Source: Campylorhamphus procurvoides
Taxonomy: Eukaryota > Chordata > Aves > Passeriformes > Dendrocolaptidae
Assembly (NCBI GenBank): GCA_013396655.1
Contig: WBMV01002768.1
Location: forward strand, 1,147,448 to 1,211,447
Length of the DNA: 64,000 bases
Direction: 5' to 3'
The notes below the pieces were generated by a model. It did no database searches. It saw only the letters and a list, made by a program, of their open reading frames with translations, and was not told the DNA's origin. How positions within the stretch are numbered: the stretch's first letter is position 1; the number at the start of each line of letters is the position of its first letter. Positions 36,733 to 48,895 of the stretch are shown here, piece by piece. A program made the position numbers and the translations under genes.

Positions 36733-38905
36733 CTAGAGGCGGTGGGGACCGGCACAGAGATCCCCCTCCTCCAAGATGTCAACCTCGTCCTCGGGGTCCT
36801 GGAGCAGGAAAGGGCCGGGAGGGCCCTTGCGGGGCTCTGCGGCGGCCGCCTCGGGCAGCTCGGGCTCCGGGGAGCTCGGCTCCCGGCTCTCCTCGCCGCC
36901 CACCTGCTTCGCGCCGTCCTGGGTTTTCCGCAGCTGCTTTTTGTGCTTCATCCTGCGGTTCTGGAACCAGGTTTTCACCTGGGAGAGCGGGAAAAGGGGG
37001 AGAAAAGAAAAGAAAAGAAAAGAAAAGAAAAGAAAAGAAAAGAAAAGAAAAGAAAAGAAAAGAAAAGAAAAGAAAAGAAAAGAAAAGAAAAGAAAAGAAA
37101 AGAAAAGAAAAGAAAAGAAAAGAAAAGAAAAGAAAAGAAAAGAAAAGAAAAGAAAAGAAAAGAAAAGAAAAGAAAAGAAAAGAAAAGAAAAGAAAAGAAA
37201 AGAAAAGAAAAGAAAAATTAAAGGGAGAAGGATGCTGGAGGGGATGTGGGAATGCTGGATGTGATACCGGGAGTGCTGGAGGGGATTCCGAATGGACGGG
37301 ATGCCAGACGGGACACGGGCGATGCTGGTTGCATCGGATACGGGGATTTTGGACGGGATTTGGGAATGTTGGACGGGATACAGGGGATGCTGAATTGATG
37401 GGATATGGGGATTCTGAACGGCATGTGGGGATGCTGGATAGGATTTGAGGATGCTGGAAGTGATACAAGGGGTGCTGTAAGGATGGGATATAGGGATGTT
37501 GGACGACGCGTGAGGATGCTGGACGGGATGTGGGGAGGCAGAGGTGCCAGACCCCTTCCCAGCAGGGCGATGCCGGCCCTCGCCGCCCCGTACCTGGGTC
37601 TCGGAGAGGCTGAGGGCCGTGGCCAGCTCCACCCGCTCGGGCGTGGAGAGGTACCGCTGGATCTCAAACCTCTTCTCCAGCCCGGACAGCTGCGAGTCGG
37701 AGAACACGGTGCGGGCTTTGCGGCGTCGGCAGTGCTTCCCGGGCAGCTCGGCGTGAGCGTGGTGTTGGAAAAGGGCTGGCACCGGCATTCCTGGGGGGAC
37801 ACACGGCGGAGGCTCCGGGCTGCGCTCGGGCCGGGAGCCGGGGAGCCCCCCGGGAAACTGCGGCGGCTCGGAGGGGGCTCTCCCATTCCTCTTTTAGTTT
37901 GGGGGTTTGGTTTTTTTTTTGTTTTTTTTCGTTTATTTCGTTTTCCAGGTAGATTTATTGATTTGGTTTGGGAGATCCTGTTGCTTTTCCAGGAAAGGCA
38001 GAGGCAGCCCGGGCAGTGCCCACAGCGCTGCCACCGAAGGGGAGTCGAGGCTGGCGGGGACACCTGCACCTTCCCGACAACGAAACCACAACGAAACGGG
38101 CGTGGAAAAACACAAGGGAGCCCTGGGAAAGGCCGGGAGGAGGAGAGCGGTCCTCCGCGGTCCCGCTGATGCACATCTTGGACTGCCCAGTGAGAAACTT
38201 TGGAGGTTTTATCCTTCCAGGGCAAGGAACGGGCCCAGGGAAGGGCAGAGCCCCAGGATGTGGGAGAGGAGTGGCACAGCCCCAGTGCTGCTGGAGGTGG
38301 AAAAGCGAAGCCCAGATGGACAACGAAAGGAAAAAGAGAGGCTATCGGTCCCAAAATAAAAGTGATTTAGAAAATTTTTAAATTAAAGGCAAAGAGAGGG
38401 AAAGCCTCAAGATTTCGGGCAGCTGAGGGAAGGACGAGCCGCAGCGCGATGGGCTCTCCTAGAGCAGCATGAGGGCTATCGGGGGGCGGCTGGCGATTCC
38501 TGCTCCGGAGGACGCAGCCAGGGTGCGGTCAGGGGTATGAAAAATGCCCGGCCGTCCCAGAGAGTCTCGCCTTGTCTCACCCGAGTCCCCACCTCATCTT
38601 CCTAAACTCCCCCTGTTCCTCCCGCACTTACCCGAGGTGGTGAGGAAATAGGGGTGATGGTGGTGGTGGTGATGCTCCGGCTTGTTCAGGGCAGCGTGCG
38701 GGTGAGGCGCCAGGAGAGTCGGGGTTGGCATCAGGGGGTACCCATAGTCCAAGAGAGGGACGCGGGAGGCCAAGGAGCCGGGGAAGTGCTCGGGGGGCAC
38801 CTCCCGCAGGGGTTTGGGCTTGTGCAGCAGGATGTCCTCGATGAAGAAGGAGGTGGGCCTGGGCGCCGACACAGGGTGCACGGGCGATGTGAAGTTGAGG
38901 TTCAT
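36733..38905 (-). CDS. BSX: BSX, brain-specific homeobox protein (spliced, 3 exons)
   Basis: Exons on the minus strand: 38905-38632, 37790-37594, 36978-36733, joining in frame to 238 residues (human 233). The N-terminus starts MNLNFTSPVHP and has the family's FFIEDILLHKPKPLRE block. A seven-His run lies near residues 78-84. The homeodomain spans about 114-173: recognition helix WFQNRRMKHKK with Gln50 and Asn51; intron 2 cuts it between residues 44 and 45 (SETQ|VKTW). The C-terminus is acidic (PEDEVDILEEGD). BSX is a nuclear transcription factor of hypothalamus and pineal; in mouse it controls Npy/Agrp expression and feeding-related locomotion (established). Intron 2 contains a very long AAAAG array. 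Exon ends are firm, with GT-AG borders and full family colinearity. Confidence 0.97.
37001..37217. repeat. (AAAAG)n microsatellite, about 43 copies, in BSX intron 2
   Basis: A pure AAAAG pentanucleotide array occupies about 217 bases. On the BSX transcript it is a CUUUU array that stops 22 nt before the exon 3 acceptor. Length may be polymorphic or mis-assembled. It generates the long Lys/Glu/Arg and Phe/Leu/Ser open frames seen on the two strands, none of which is real. Confidence 0.97.
37228..37535. repeat. Degenerate G-rich minisatellite in BSX intron 2
   Basis: Imperfect units of about 25-35 bases built around GGGATGCTGGA / GGGATATGGGGAT recur roughly ten times between the AAAAG array and BSX exon 2. 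Together the two arrays make up most of the 615-bp intron. Confidence 0.8.
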
Positions 38906-39400
38906 CTCTGTTGTGTCCCCCTCGGGCAGCGGGGAAGGGAGCGAGCCGGGCTGAGCTGCCGCAGGAGAGAGAGGGGGGCGGCCAGCTGCACCCCCGGGGG
39001 GGAGGGAATAAACAAAAAGAATTATAAAAATAACCCAAAATTTAAAAAGTCTGGAGTATAAATAAATAACGATAATAATTTTTTTAAAAATTAAATCCTC
39101 CAGACAGAGATAAGCTGGCGGAGCCGGGGGAGGCGAGGCGGGCGCGTCGGGGATGCGCGGGGCGCTGCGCGCCTTTGAGGCGCGGTGGGAAGGGGGCTGT
39201 GCTGGGAGCCAATGGCGAGCGGGGGGGGCCGGGCCTGCAGGGCCACCCAAAGCACCCCTGGGCCGAGGAGCCGCTCTGGAGCAGCTCCGGTGCCGAGCAG
39301 CCTGCCCCGCATCCCGCATCCCGCACCCCGCACCCGGCACCCCGCACTCCGCACCGCGCACCTCACGGCACCAGCCCGCTCAGCGTCCTTGACGAGTTTT
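38906..39400 (-). promoter_or_regulatory. BSX 5' UTR and CpG-island promoter region
   Basis: DNA upstream of the BSX start codon is CpG-rich, interrupted by an AT-rich island at 39005-39100. A CCAAT element (read on the plus strand) lies at about 39210 and a short CCCGCAxCC tandem array at 39306-39362. The transcription start is not determinable. Confidence 0.6.
39306..39362. repeat. Short tandem array CCCGCATC/CCCGCACC
   Basis: About eight imperfect 7-9 base units lie head to tail in the BSX upstream CpG island. Confidence 0.8.
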
Positions 39401-39654
39401 CCCAAACATCAGTGTTATCTCTTTTCTTTTTTTCTCCCCCCTAATTTTTAAAAAAAAACGAATACTTGGGGAAAATAAAGGAGCGACTCTTTCCCATGCT
39501 CCGCTCCCAACCTGTCTTCCCGCACGCAGGTTCTCCTTTCCCACTCAGGTTCTCACCCCGTCGGGGTTTTGTTCCCTTCCCACCTTTTCTGGGGGTCTTT
39601 CCTGGGTTTATCTTTTTTTTTTTTAATTTTATTTCCCCCTCTAATCTGTAACAT

Positions 39655-40080
39655 TCATTTCCCCGGAGTCAATTTGCTAAAACGAGGGTGATACACCACG
39701 TCATAGCCGAGATAATTTTGGTTCGCATCTCGGAAAATTGCTCTAATTATTGATGTTAAACTCAGGGAAATTAAAAGAAGGCGCTTCTCCTTCATCTTCT
39801 GATTTTAAGCTCTAATTTGTTGAAATCGAGTTGTCATCACAATTCCAATCACTACCGTTAATAGTAAAAGTGTTCTAATAGAGCCAGAATTCGCACAACC
39901 CATGCTATTAGATAATTAAGAAAGATGTTAGAAAGGCAAGTGCTAATCCTTGGGCACACGGACAGCATTTCCATCTGATCCAGCAGGTAGAACAAATTAA
40001 TTACCCGAATCAATTAGTCCTAAAAGTACAGTTCTCAGGAAAGTGTAAGCCATGTCTTCCATATGGATGAGCTGGTAAAT
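39655..40080. promoter_or_regulatory. Candidate conserved element just upstream of BSX
   Basis: AT-rich repeat-free DNA abruptly follows the CpG island and carries CTCTAATTATTGATG, GCTCTAATTTGTTG, GATAATTAAG and ACAAATTAATTACC, all homeodomain-type cores. The position 0.8-1.2 kb upstream of the start codon fits a proximal enhancer. Inference; no alignment available. Confidence 0.4.
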
Positions 40081-40402
40081 GGTAAATAGATGAGGAAAAA
40101 GCTTTAAAAGAATAGACATGGCAATCGTCGGGACTTAATGAATGTGCGACGCCCGAGTTTTGCAGCGGTGCCGTCCATTCTCCGCCAGCGGCGGGCACAG
40201 ACACGCGTGGGTGGGACCAGAGGTGGCTCCTGCATCGGTTCCACCGAGACAAAGCTCGGGGCGGGGTGGGGGGACCAGGGAGCTCCCCATCGCACCGGGA
40301 AAACCCGTGGGAGCATCCTTCTCCCTGGGTGTGTTAAGAGCCATGCAGACACTTTGGTTTACACATGTAATGTCCATATGCAGGCAGTCATCATTCATTT
40401 AA

Positions 40403-40490
40403 ACAACATATATATAATATATATGTTTATTTTATTAATATTATGTATTATACTAGATTCTTATATGTATATATACACATATACATGCAA
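40403..40490. repeat. AT-rich microsatellite
   Basis: TATATA and TACATA-type low complexity sequence. Confidence 0.8.
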
Positions 40491-40861
40491 ATTCTTGCCT
40501 GCAGGGTATAGATGCAGGTGCCCTGATGTAGGAAAGTAGGAGCAAACCCCTTCAGAACTAGGGGAAAAGCTCTCTTCTGCCTGTACTGTCGACAAAATTC
40601 CTTTTTTTTTTCCCCAGGACAAATAAATAAATAGATAAATGTGATAAATCTGTTGCAGTGTGCCCTCCTCAAATGCCCGTTTCAGCATCAGCACAGCATT
40701 TTGGCTGGGGGTTTAAAAACATGCTAACAACTTTCTCTGAGGAGCAAATGAGTAAATGAATCAACAGTGATTAAACGGGTCTAAAGCCCAGCTTGTTAAT
40801 GGAGGGACTGTATAAGCTGCTTGACTGGCCATTTCATCAGCTGAGATTTCTCCTCTGGGTG

Positions 40862-40950
40862 GGCTGGGGTTCTATTCAGCCTATAAATATATATACGTGT
40901 ATATATGTGTATATATGTGTATATATATGTATATATATATATATATTTAA
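40862..40950. repeat. (TATATG/TATATA)n microsatellite
   Basis: Alternating TATATGTG and TATA units over about 85 bases. Confidence 0.9.
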
Positions 40951-42629
40951 AACAGATCTGAAATATTAAAGTTTTGTTACTTCAGACAGATTGGGTCACA
41001 GTTTTAGAACTCAGGCAAGAGATTCTTGCCTGACAGCCACATTGAGAGGGGCTGATTTTTGCAGTTCCTCTTTATTTAGGGTACAGACAAATAAAGGAGA
41101 GGGGGAAGAGAGTCCTGTCTTGGTGTTTCCTTGCAGCAACAGCAGCAAAACTCATCCCCAAACTGGGCAGCGGCACTTCAGGCACTACAGCCTCTCCCTG
41201 GAGTTGATTCAGGGGCAGAGGTGATAATCCCCATCTGTGAAGAAGAGAAGGGATTCCTCACACCCAGGAATGTTTTAAATTTAACATTTCATGCCTTTTT
41301 TGTGACAGAAATGTGGTGCCAAGGGCTTCCCACTGTCAGCAGGCATGGCTGGCAGGGTGGGTTCTTCAGCCCAGAGGTCTCTTATTTGTTTTTCTCCTTT
41401 TGTCCCTCTTCTGCAGGTCCCTGGGGTGATGGGCACCAGCAGGATGGATCTCACCCAGGGAACCTCAAACACTCCCAGCCTGCCTGTGCCCTCTCCATGG
41501 AGCAGCCCCCAGATCCCAGATTAGCCCTTTTTGCTGGCTGGCCAGAGAAAAAAAGAGGGACTGGCACGAGGGCAAGGCAGGGAGAAGCTGCAGGTTTGTC
41601 TGTTTTACTCACTGTGTTTTCCTCTCCCCATTTGGGAGGATGAGAATTGCCCCTCAAAGCTGCACTTTTACACCTTGAGGGACTGTGTAACATCTCAGCC
41701 TGGACCCTCAGACAAGTCAGATCTAATGATTGATACCTAGCCCAGGCAGCCACACTGCTCCGGAGTTTGTTTGCTGTTTCTTCAATAAAATGATTCCTAG
41801 AGGCTCAAACAGCTTTATAAACGTTAATGAAAACATCCCCCCAGTATTTGTACACCCACTTTCCTTTTATGACTTAATAACACCCATAACACATATGCTT
41901 TGCTTAGATAAACACCAGTCATCATTACTTGCACACTTAAGATCATTTGAGGGTATCGCAGGGAGAATTTTGCCCTGGAAAACAGGTATTTATTTGACTT
42001 AAAACCTTGGGGGTCATTTAAAAGGCCGGTGCAGCTACATTGATGTTGGAAGCTTTATTTCAGTGTGTTGCATTCGGGATAAATTTGGTGCAGCTTAAAA
42101 ATACATGCACTTACCTCCCTGTGGCTCCTGAAGAGGTAAGGTATCTTTGGAGCCTGGCCTTTTCATGCCTTTCAAGACAAATCCACTCCAAAAGGAAGGG
42201 TTAAATTAAAAACAGACAGCTTGATATGATCAAAATGGGAGCCTGGCTGCAGGAAAGAGGTCTGAAGAGCTCAGGTTGAGTAGCCACACACGTAACATAG
42301 AGAGAGGCCTTTTGAACACAAAGCATGGCTTAATGGAGAATGTTCCATCATGATGCTTCAGGCAAAACCACTTCCCACCCTGGAGGAGCAGGTGCCTCTG
42401 CCCAGAGGGTCACTGAGTGCTGCTGCTGAGAGAAAAAAACACTCCTGTCTTGCTCAAGCCCCTCTGCCCTTCTACATCCCACCTACCTTTGCCTACATCT
42501 GGCACCCAACCCTGCCTCCTACCATCCTGCAGGCTCTGGAAAATGCAGGAGCAGGGATGCTGTGTTGGTGGCGGGAGATTTTGTAAATTCAGCTCAGCTG
42601 CCACGAGATAAAAGGGCAGTGGTGAGAAC

Positions 42630-42757
42630 CCCTGGAGTACCAGGTTGGGTCTGCACTAGAATGTTTTCCTGGCATTTCAGCATTGCCAGCAAGAATCAGG
42701 AGCTGGACTCCTTTTGGGTCCCTTCCAACTTGGGATATTCTAGGATTCCATGAATAT
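42630..42757 (+). mobile_element. CR1 LINE 3'-end fragment
   Basis: GAGCTGGACTCCTTTTGGGT, then CCCTTCCAACTTGGGATATT and CTAGGATTCCATGA resemble the sense CR1 3' end. The left edge is uncertain. Confidence 0.7.
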
Positions 42758-45700
42758 TTTAATATTGCAAACCCTCTGCTGTGCCTTGGCACCAGCTCAA
42801 GGAGGGCTTGGTGAATGGGCTTTGAGGTCAAGTGCTCCCTAAAACCCACAGGGCATGGGAGGTTGTTCCAGGCCTGAGAGAGGGTGGGAGGGCAAGGGAA
42901 GCATCAAAGAGGAGTTTACCTCCTAAGCAGGAGAAGAGCCATCCAGGCTTTCCGAGGCTCAGAACTCTGCCACCCCTTAGCTTTTGCTGCCTCAAAAATG
43001 TGTTGCCCTGTGGACTGGCACTGGTACTGAAATGAACAGGAGACAGAAATAGAGAAGAAATCAACCTGTTGATTTTATTCCCAGGCAATAAACACTCAGG
43101 TTAAGAGCTGGGTCTGTGTCATTCCAACAGAATCACTGAACATACCCACAAGCCTCATAGTGATTTCAGGGCTACAGTTCTGGGTAAAAAGCACAGGAGA
43201 TGGAAGTGTGGCTGATTCAAGATGACCACATTGAGAAGTGCTTGAGACAGGAAGGCACTTTTGAGGCTTGTGCCTCTACCTGTAACTGCAAGAATCTTGG
43301 AGATAAAAAAAGATATGGCATTGGTGACAGGCAAAATAAAATCTAAAGTGTAAAAAACCTGTAGCTTCCTTACACAGCTCCCAGACCCAACTATCTGTGC
43401 ACAGGCTCGGGGCTTTCATTCCAAAATCCAGAATTTTATCTCTGTACTGAAAATTTGCCTCATTAGCTCATAATCCTGAGCATTTTCTGAAGGCAGGGAA
43501 CTCATAAAAAGAGAATGAAAGTATTAATATTGACAGATTTGGTCTAAACATTTCCCCTAAAATAGTGACCCTTATTAACTAAGACCTTTTTAATTACCTA
43601 ATATTTGTTTTCAACTTCAGCAGGTCATCTGGACTGTTGCAAAACACAGGAAGATTATCCCTTCTTCTATGTTTACTTTCTTCTTTTATTTTTTTTCTTT
43701 TTGAAATGAGTCAGAAATTGGGAGGGAGGCTTAGAAGTTTCCCTGGGACCTGCTTTCAATTAGTCTCCTCTTCATATGGTTCCATCTCAATTCCTCCTCA
43801 TCGTGTGCCCAACCCACAGGCATTGCTGACTCCCTCGAGGCCGAGGTGATTATTTCACCCAAGACCATCTGTACTTCGGGATCTCAGTTAATCCTTTGCT
43901 TTCTAAAAGATCCGTTCTTGCTTCTCTAGTCCCTGCTTTGTTGTTGCCTTTAGCACATTAATGCTTATTCATCTGCTTTCATTCCAGCTGTGTAACTATC
44001 ATCTGGACAACTCAACATTTTGATTCCCTTTTCTGTGTTAATGGCTCAGGACCTCCCTTGCTTCCCCAAATTCATGATGCACGAACCATGTATGTCCTTG
44101 CTTTTAACCTTTGGGGCAGGATAATCCTCCTTTTCCCTTTCTTATCCATTCAACCTTGATTTTATTCCCATTGTTTTGCTGCTTTTCTTTGTGTTTTTCC
44201 TCTTTGTGCAGGTCCAGGTTCCTCATGAAAACCTCATATCCCTTTTCCACTTGAGGAAACACTGAATATATAATCCCCAAGTCTGAACTCAAGCTGGAGT
44301 AAGTGAGAAGTAACTTCAGTAAAAACCACTCGAACACATAAACCTAAATGACGCAGATACTCTGATTTTCTTTTCAGTTCCACTCTTCACTTTCCAACTT
44401 TAAAGTGTCTCGTTTGGAAGCCTTAAAAACAGAAAGCAGACAAATTATGCCCTCCCAGGTCAGAGGGAGCTGTTATGACCATCCAGTCTCACCTTCTTGA
44501 TTTCATCCTGCATCAAACACAGAGGAAACATCCAACCTTGGCAGTCTGTGGAATAAACCCCCCAGTTTTCTAAGTCTTTAAATTATAGCTGATACATCAC
44601 AATGTATGCAGAGGAAAGAAATGTTTATAAACAGGGTGAATGAGCAGCTTTCTCTCATCTCCAGATCTCTAACAAGGCTCTCGGCTCTGTGTTTGTGTTT
44701 TGAGCAGCTCCCTTGAAAATCTGTGGTTATTTACAAACCACACTAAGCTTTTGTAAACATGATTCAGCCTCCAGTTAAAAGGTCAATTCTACTAGAGAGT
44801 GGATTTTATAGATCACTCGGACTGCTTCTTCCTCCTGGTTTAAATACACAAATGTTTTCTCGTCTGATGGACACACATGTCCCAACTCCCCCCGGTTCAG
44901 GTGGGTGTCACCTGCACAGACATGGGCACGAACTGATGCTGCCTGAGCACTTTCACAAAACAAAAGGAATTGTTCTTCATGGAGAGATAATTAAACCTTT
45001 TTTTCTTTCATGTTTGCTCCAAACAGATTGCAAAACTAGTTGGACCTAGTTTACAAAAAATGATAACCTTTTTGATGATCAAAGGGAGAGATTGGTTCCA
45101 TTACTTGCATTAGTCAGAGTTGCCTGTGCTGTGGCCTTCAGAATAAAGGCAGAAATGTACTTTAGAAAGATCTGAGTAACACACTTTACTCGAAACATTT
45201 TTGTATTATATGGCTTCTTGACTGTTTCAGCTTACTCTGTATCTGTGCACTTTATTTTAAGCACTCCAGAAGTGGATGACAGGTCTGGGGGAGAAAAAAA
45301 AGGCACAGAATCCAGTCAGCATCTTGCAAATGCATCTTCAAATAATGTTTTAAAACTGGAAATTACATTCTGAAATGGTATTTTGTCCATTTCCAAGGAT
45401 GAGGCATTCAAATGGCCATGGGATGTGAGGGAATATTGTCTAATGTTAAAACCACTTCCTCACATTTGTCAATATAAATTTTAGAGGGAAATATTAAAAT
45501 GATCCAAGTCACCTGAAACAAATAGTGATGCAGGTGTGTACCCTGTAACAAATTAGTAAGATAATATTCGTATGATTTTTCCATGCCTAAAAATAAACTC
45601 AATTTATTTAGTTCTGCACTATTTGATTCAGCCCAGCTACTCCTTGCTTTTTCTGATATTTTATTTTAATAGGATTTCCTGCTGAAAAAGAAAAAAAAAA

Positions 45701-46639
45701 ACCTGCGGGTTGTATATCCCTCCTTAACTTTCCTTTTCCCCCTTACCACAGTTTTAACACAGCAATCAATTTCAGTCAAATTAGATGGAGAATTATCAGC
45801 CTCAAACATACATTTTCCCCAAATATTTCATAAGTAAGTGTCTGGATAGAAGGCAGCAACTCCATTATTGCAGTGTGGGTGGAAAATCACTACTGTGACT
45901 TGGGCATTTCTTTTTGGAACAGAAATGTGACGGAAAATTGCCCAGACTTAGAAACACATTGATTTCTTACTGATAAATACACAAATTTGATATTTTTAGG
46001 TCTTGATTTAGCTTCCTCCCATCTATTATTTTTAATAATGAGTTGTGGGGTTTCCTAGTCCATAAATACATTTTCTGCTTTTCACAGCTGGTATTAGAAA
46101 CACTCAATACAATGTGATCACCATGTTCACCAATGCAAAGGAAATAATAATTTTCTGCCCAAAGTTTGTTTACTTTTGACTTTTTGGGGATCAAGACTTG
46201 GGTTTCAGCAGCCTAGAGGAGCCTTTGCAAATGAGTTTGCCATTTGTTATTGCATATAGAAAACCAAAACTACAAGTCCAACAGGTCAAGTGAAAAAAGC
46301 TTGGACAGAGGAAAACAGTAGCATGATATGGGCAATAACAGATCATAGAAAATGTCCTCATGATATGGGGGATTTTAGAGTTTTATAAGCTTGTGCATCT
46401 TTCTGTAGAAAAGAGGTGTTTATAATATACATGTAATATAAAATCATAATAAAAAATAGCATAAAATAAGAGATATGTGTTTGTCAGCTTGTCTGTGCAT
46501 TTCTGCCCAACTAGATCAGTCCTCGAGTGTCCAAATAAGTAAAAAAAAAAAGAGACTTTTCCAGTTTGTATTCTCTGGCAAAGGCAGTTTCCCTCCCAAC
46601 ACACATTAAATTCATTTAGCCTAGTGCATTTTTAATAGA

Positions 46640-47060
46640 CATTATTCATCTATTACCTTAATGAGCTTGTGGTGAAAGCATATTGCCTCCTAATTTTAAC
46701 AAAAGCAGTCTAATACTGCTGCAGCTTTTTCCCCTTTTGCCTTCTAAGGCAGCAACATGGAGAGGGGAAGAAAAAAAAGCCATAGAGACAGATAAGGTTT
46801 TTATTCTGTGTCACAACACTACATTAAGAATAAAACCTTCCACTTAAACACTTAAATGAAAACATCAAGAAACTAATTTACCATTTGTAACCACATGATT
46901 TAAGTAGGAGCAGCTTTAATTTTCTTGCCATTTTCCTCATATTCAATGTGAGCCCACATTAGATTTCACTGGCTCAAATCACAACACTTAAAGCCACTTT
47001 CATTTTCTTTTTGATTAAATAATTGAAATTCCTGTCACTGCCTGCACTTTACTAGCACAC
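46640..47060. promoter_or_regulatory. Candidate conserved non-coding block
   Basis: Repeat-free AT-rich DNA with ACCTTAATGAGC, CCTAATTTTAAC and GTCTAATACTG cores. Called only from composition and position. Confidence 0.3.
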
Positions 47061-47109
47061 AAATTTTCTGTGTAAAGATAAATACTCTTTTTTTCTCCCT
47101 TCACTGTAG

Positions 47110-47160
47110 GTGTCTTTTTTCTTTTTCTTTTCCTTTTTCTTTTTCTATTTTTTTTCCAGT
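47110..47160. repeat. Polypyrimidine (CTTTTT)n-like tract
   Basis: About 45 bases of T with regularly spaced C on the plus strand. Confidence 0.8.
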
Positions 47161-47701
47161 TTAATCTTAAAAGCAGGCAATGTTTAGTTTATTGATGGTT
47201 CCATAAAATGGATCAGTACTCCATTCACCTATTTCGTGGAATTACACTGCTCCCATTAAGTGATTGTTTGGAGAAATTATGGAAAGCCATCTTCTCTAAT
47301 TTAGTTGTCATCGTTGGGAGGTTATTTCTATCCAACCCTAAAAGGACAGGAAACCTGGTTCCTTGTGCTGCTTCCTCTGCCACACACACATCCGTTAATG
47401 CCTGGAACTTCGATTTTTATTGAAGTATTTGTTTCAATTAGAGTAACAAGTTCTATTAATGCTCCCTAATAAGTTGCTCCAAAAAAATTTGAGACTCTTC
47501 TCCTGGTAGCTCCGTGGCCATGCACCATCCCTTGGCACTTGGGTGGAGGGGAGGGTGGAGGTGCTGGGAAAAGGCAGTGCCAGGAATTCTGGGCTCTGCT
47601 TTCAGTTTTAGGCTGTGGAGGACGCGACGCTGCACAAGGTGTTTGGGGCTGCTGAGGGATGGGTTACCTGTCATTAACAGGGCTTAGATTTGCACAGCTT
47701 G

Positions 47702-47734
47702 GTGTCTCTGGGCTTCAGTTCCTTATATAAGAAG

Positions 47735-47765
<31 letters not shown>

Positions 47766-47880
47766 ATATATTATCTATAGTCTGTGCTTCAATTCCCTAT
47801 CCATGAAGCATATATAGTCTCTGTGCTTCAGTTCCTTATATCCAACATATATATTATATACATATATATATATATAAGTA
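47702..47880. repeat. Three-copy tandem repeat with embedded (TA)n
   Basis: The phrase TGTGCTTCAGTTCCTTATAT (with variants) occurs at about 47706, 47781 and 47820, each followed by a TATATA run. The longest TA run is at about 47737-47762. The copies differ mostly in TA-run length. Confidence 0.85.
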
Positions 47881-48895
47881 GATGACAGGTGCTCTGTACT
47901 CTCCATCATCAGCCTCGTGATTTAACTCCACACTTTTTCATGGCTCCGAACTGCAGGAGACTTGACACAAAATAGTTGGTGTTGCCTGAAACCACAGCAA
48001 AAAACATACAAAGGACATTTAAATGAATTTGGAGGCTCTCGAGTTCCTTGCCCCGTTTGACAAAGGCTTCATGTGTGCCCTCTTGGAAGCAAGTAGGGGA
48101 TGGAGCACAACTGGATCCACCCTTTTTTAATGTTTTACTCTATTTTCCCAGTGGCAACAAGAATTGTGGACGTACCTGTGTCACCTGGCTGAGCACAACA
48201 TGAGCTCTCAGAGCCACAAACACCACCGAGGTGTCTCTGCAGAGGTTATAAATGAAGACAGAAATTAAAATGTGAGTCTGAATCAAGCCAGATTATAAAA
48301 CCGGCAAAGATGAGGGTGATAAAACTACCCAAATAATATCCCAGCCATGCAAAGAGCTTTGTGCTAAGTAGGACTGACAGCCAGCTCAGGACTCCCTCAG
48401 TCCATCTCCCTGCACTTCCCACCTTGGAAGTCTGACATCCTGACTGTTGAATCCTCTAGGATTCCTGCCCCCATAATCACCACAGTTTTTACATTATCTG
48501 GATCAGCAACACCAAACTAATCTCAAGTTTTGTTCTGCAGCACACAACACCGCCCTCCTATTTTCTCAGAAGAAAAAGTCAGGGTATTTTTACAATTCCC
48601 ACAGAAAAGCAACAACTGACTGCTGCCCTCATCCCCCCAGCAAAGCAGTGATGTCTCTGAAGTTTGTGCAGAGTTCTTTGAGAAGGGTCTGTGAGCTTCA
48701 AAAGGTATTTCTCAGTTTTCTAAGTGTATCTGCTGAGCTGGTGGAAGATCCTGCCATGTGCTGTCAGCCTGGACAAGTTTGTCTCAATCATAACCCAGGA
48801 AAACAATAAAGATAAATTTAATTTTTGTATAAGAAGACTCCATTGCACTCAATTTAGAAGCCTTCCTGACAGTGTTGACTATGCATTTTCTGATT

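Noticed and set aside
36312..37448. Long plus-strand open frames of 162-378 codons with long Lys/Glu/Arg runs
   Set aside because: They are translations of the AAAAG array and antisense to BSX exons; no family resemblance.
36733..37788. Uninterrupted 351-codon minus-strand frame joining BSX exons 2 and 3 through the intron
   Set aside because: The AAAAG array happens to be open in this frame. Canonical GT-AG sites and BSX colinearity show that the middle is an intron.
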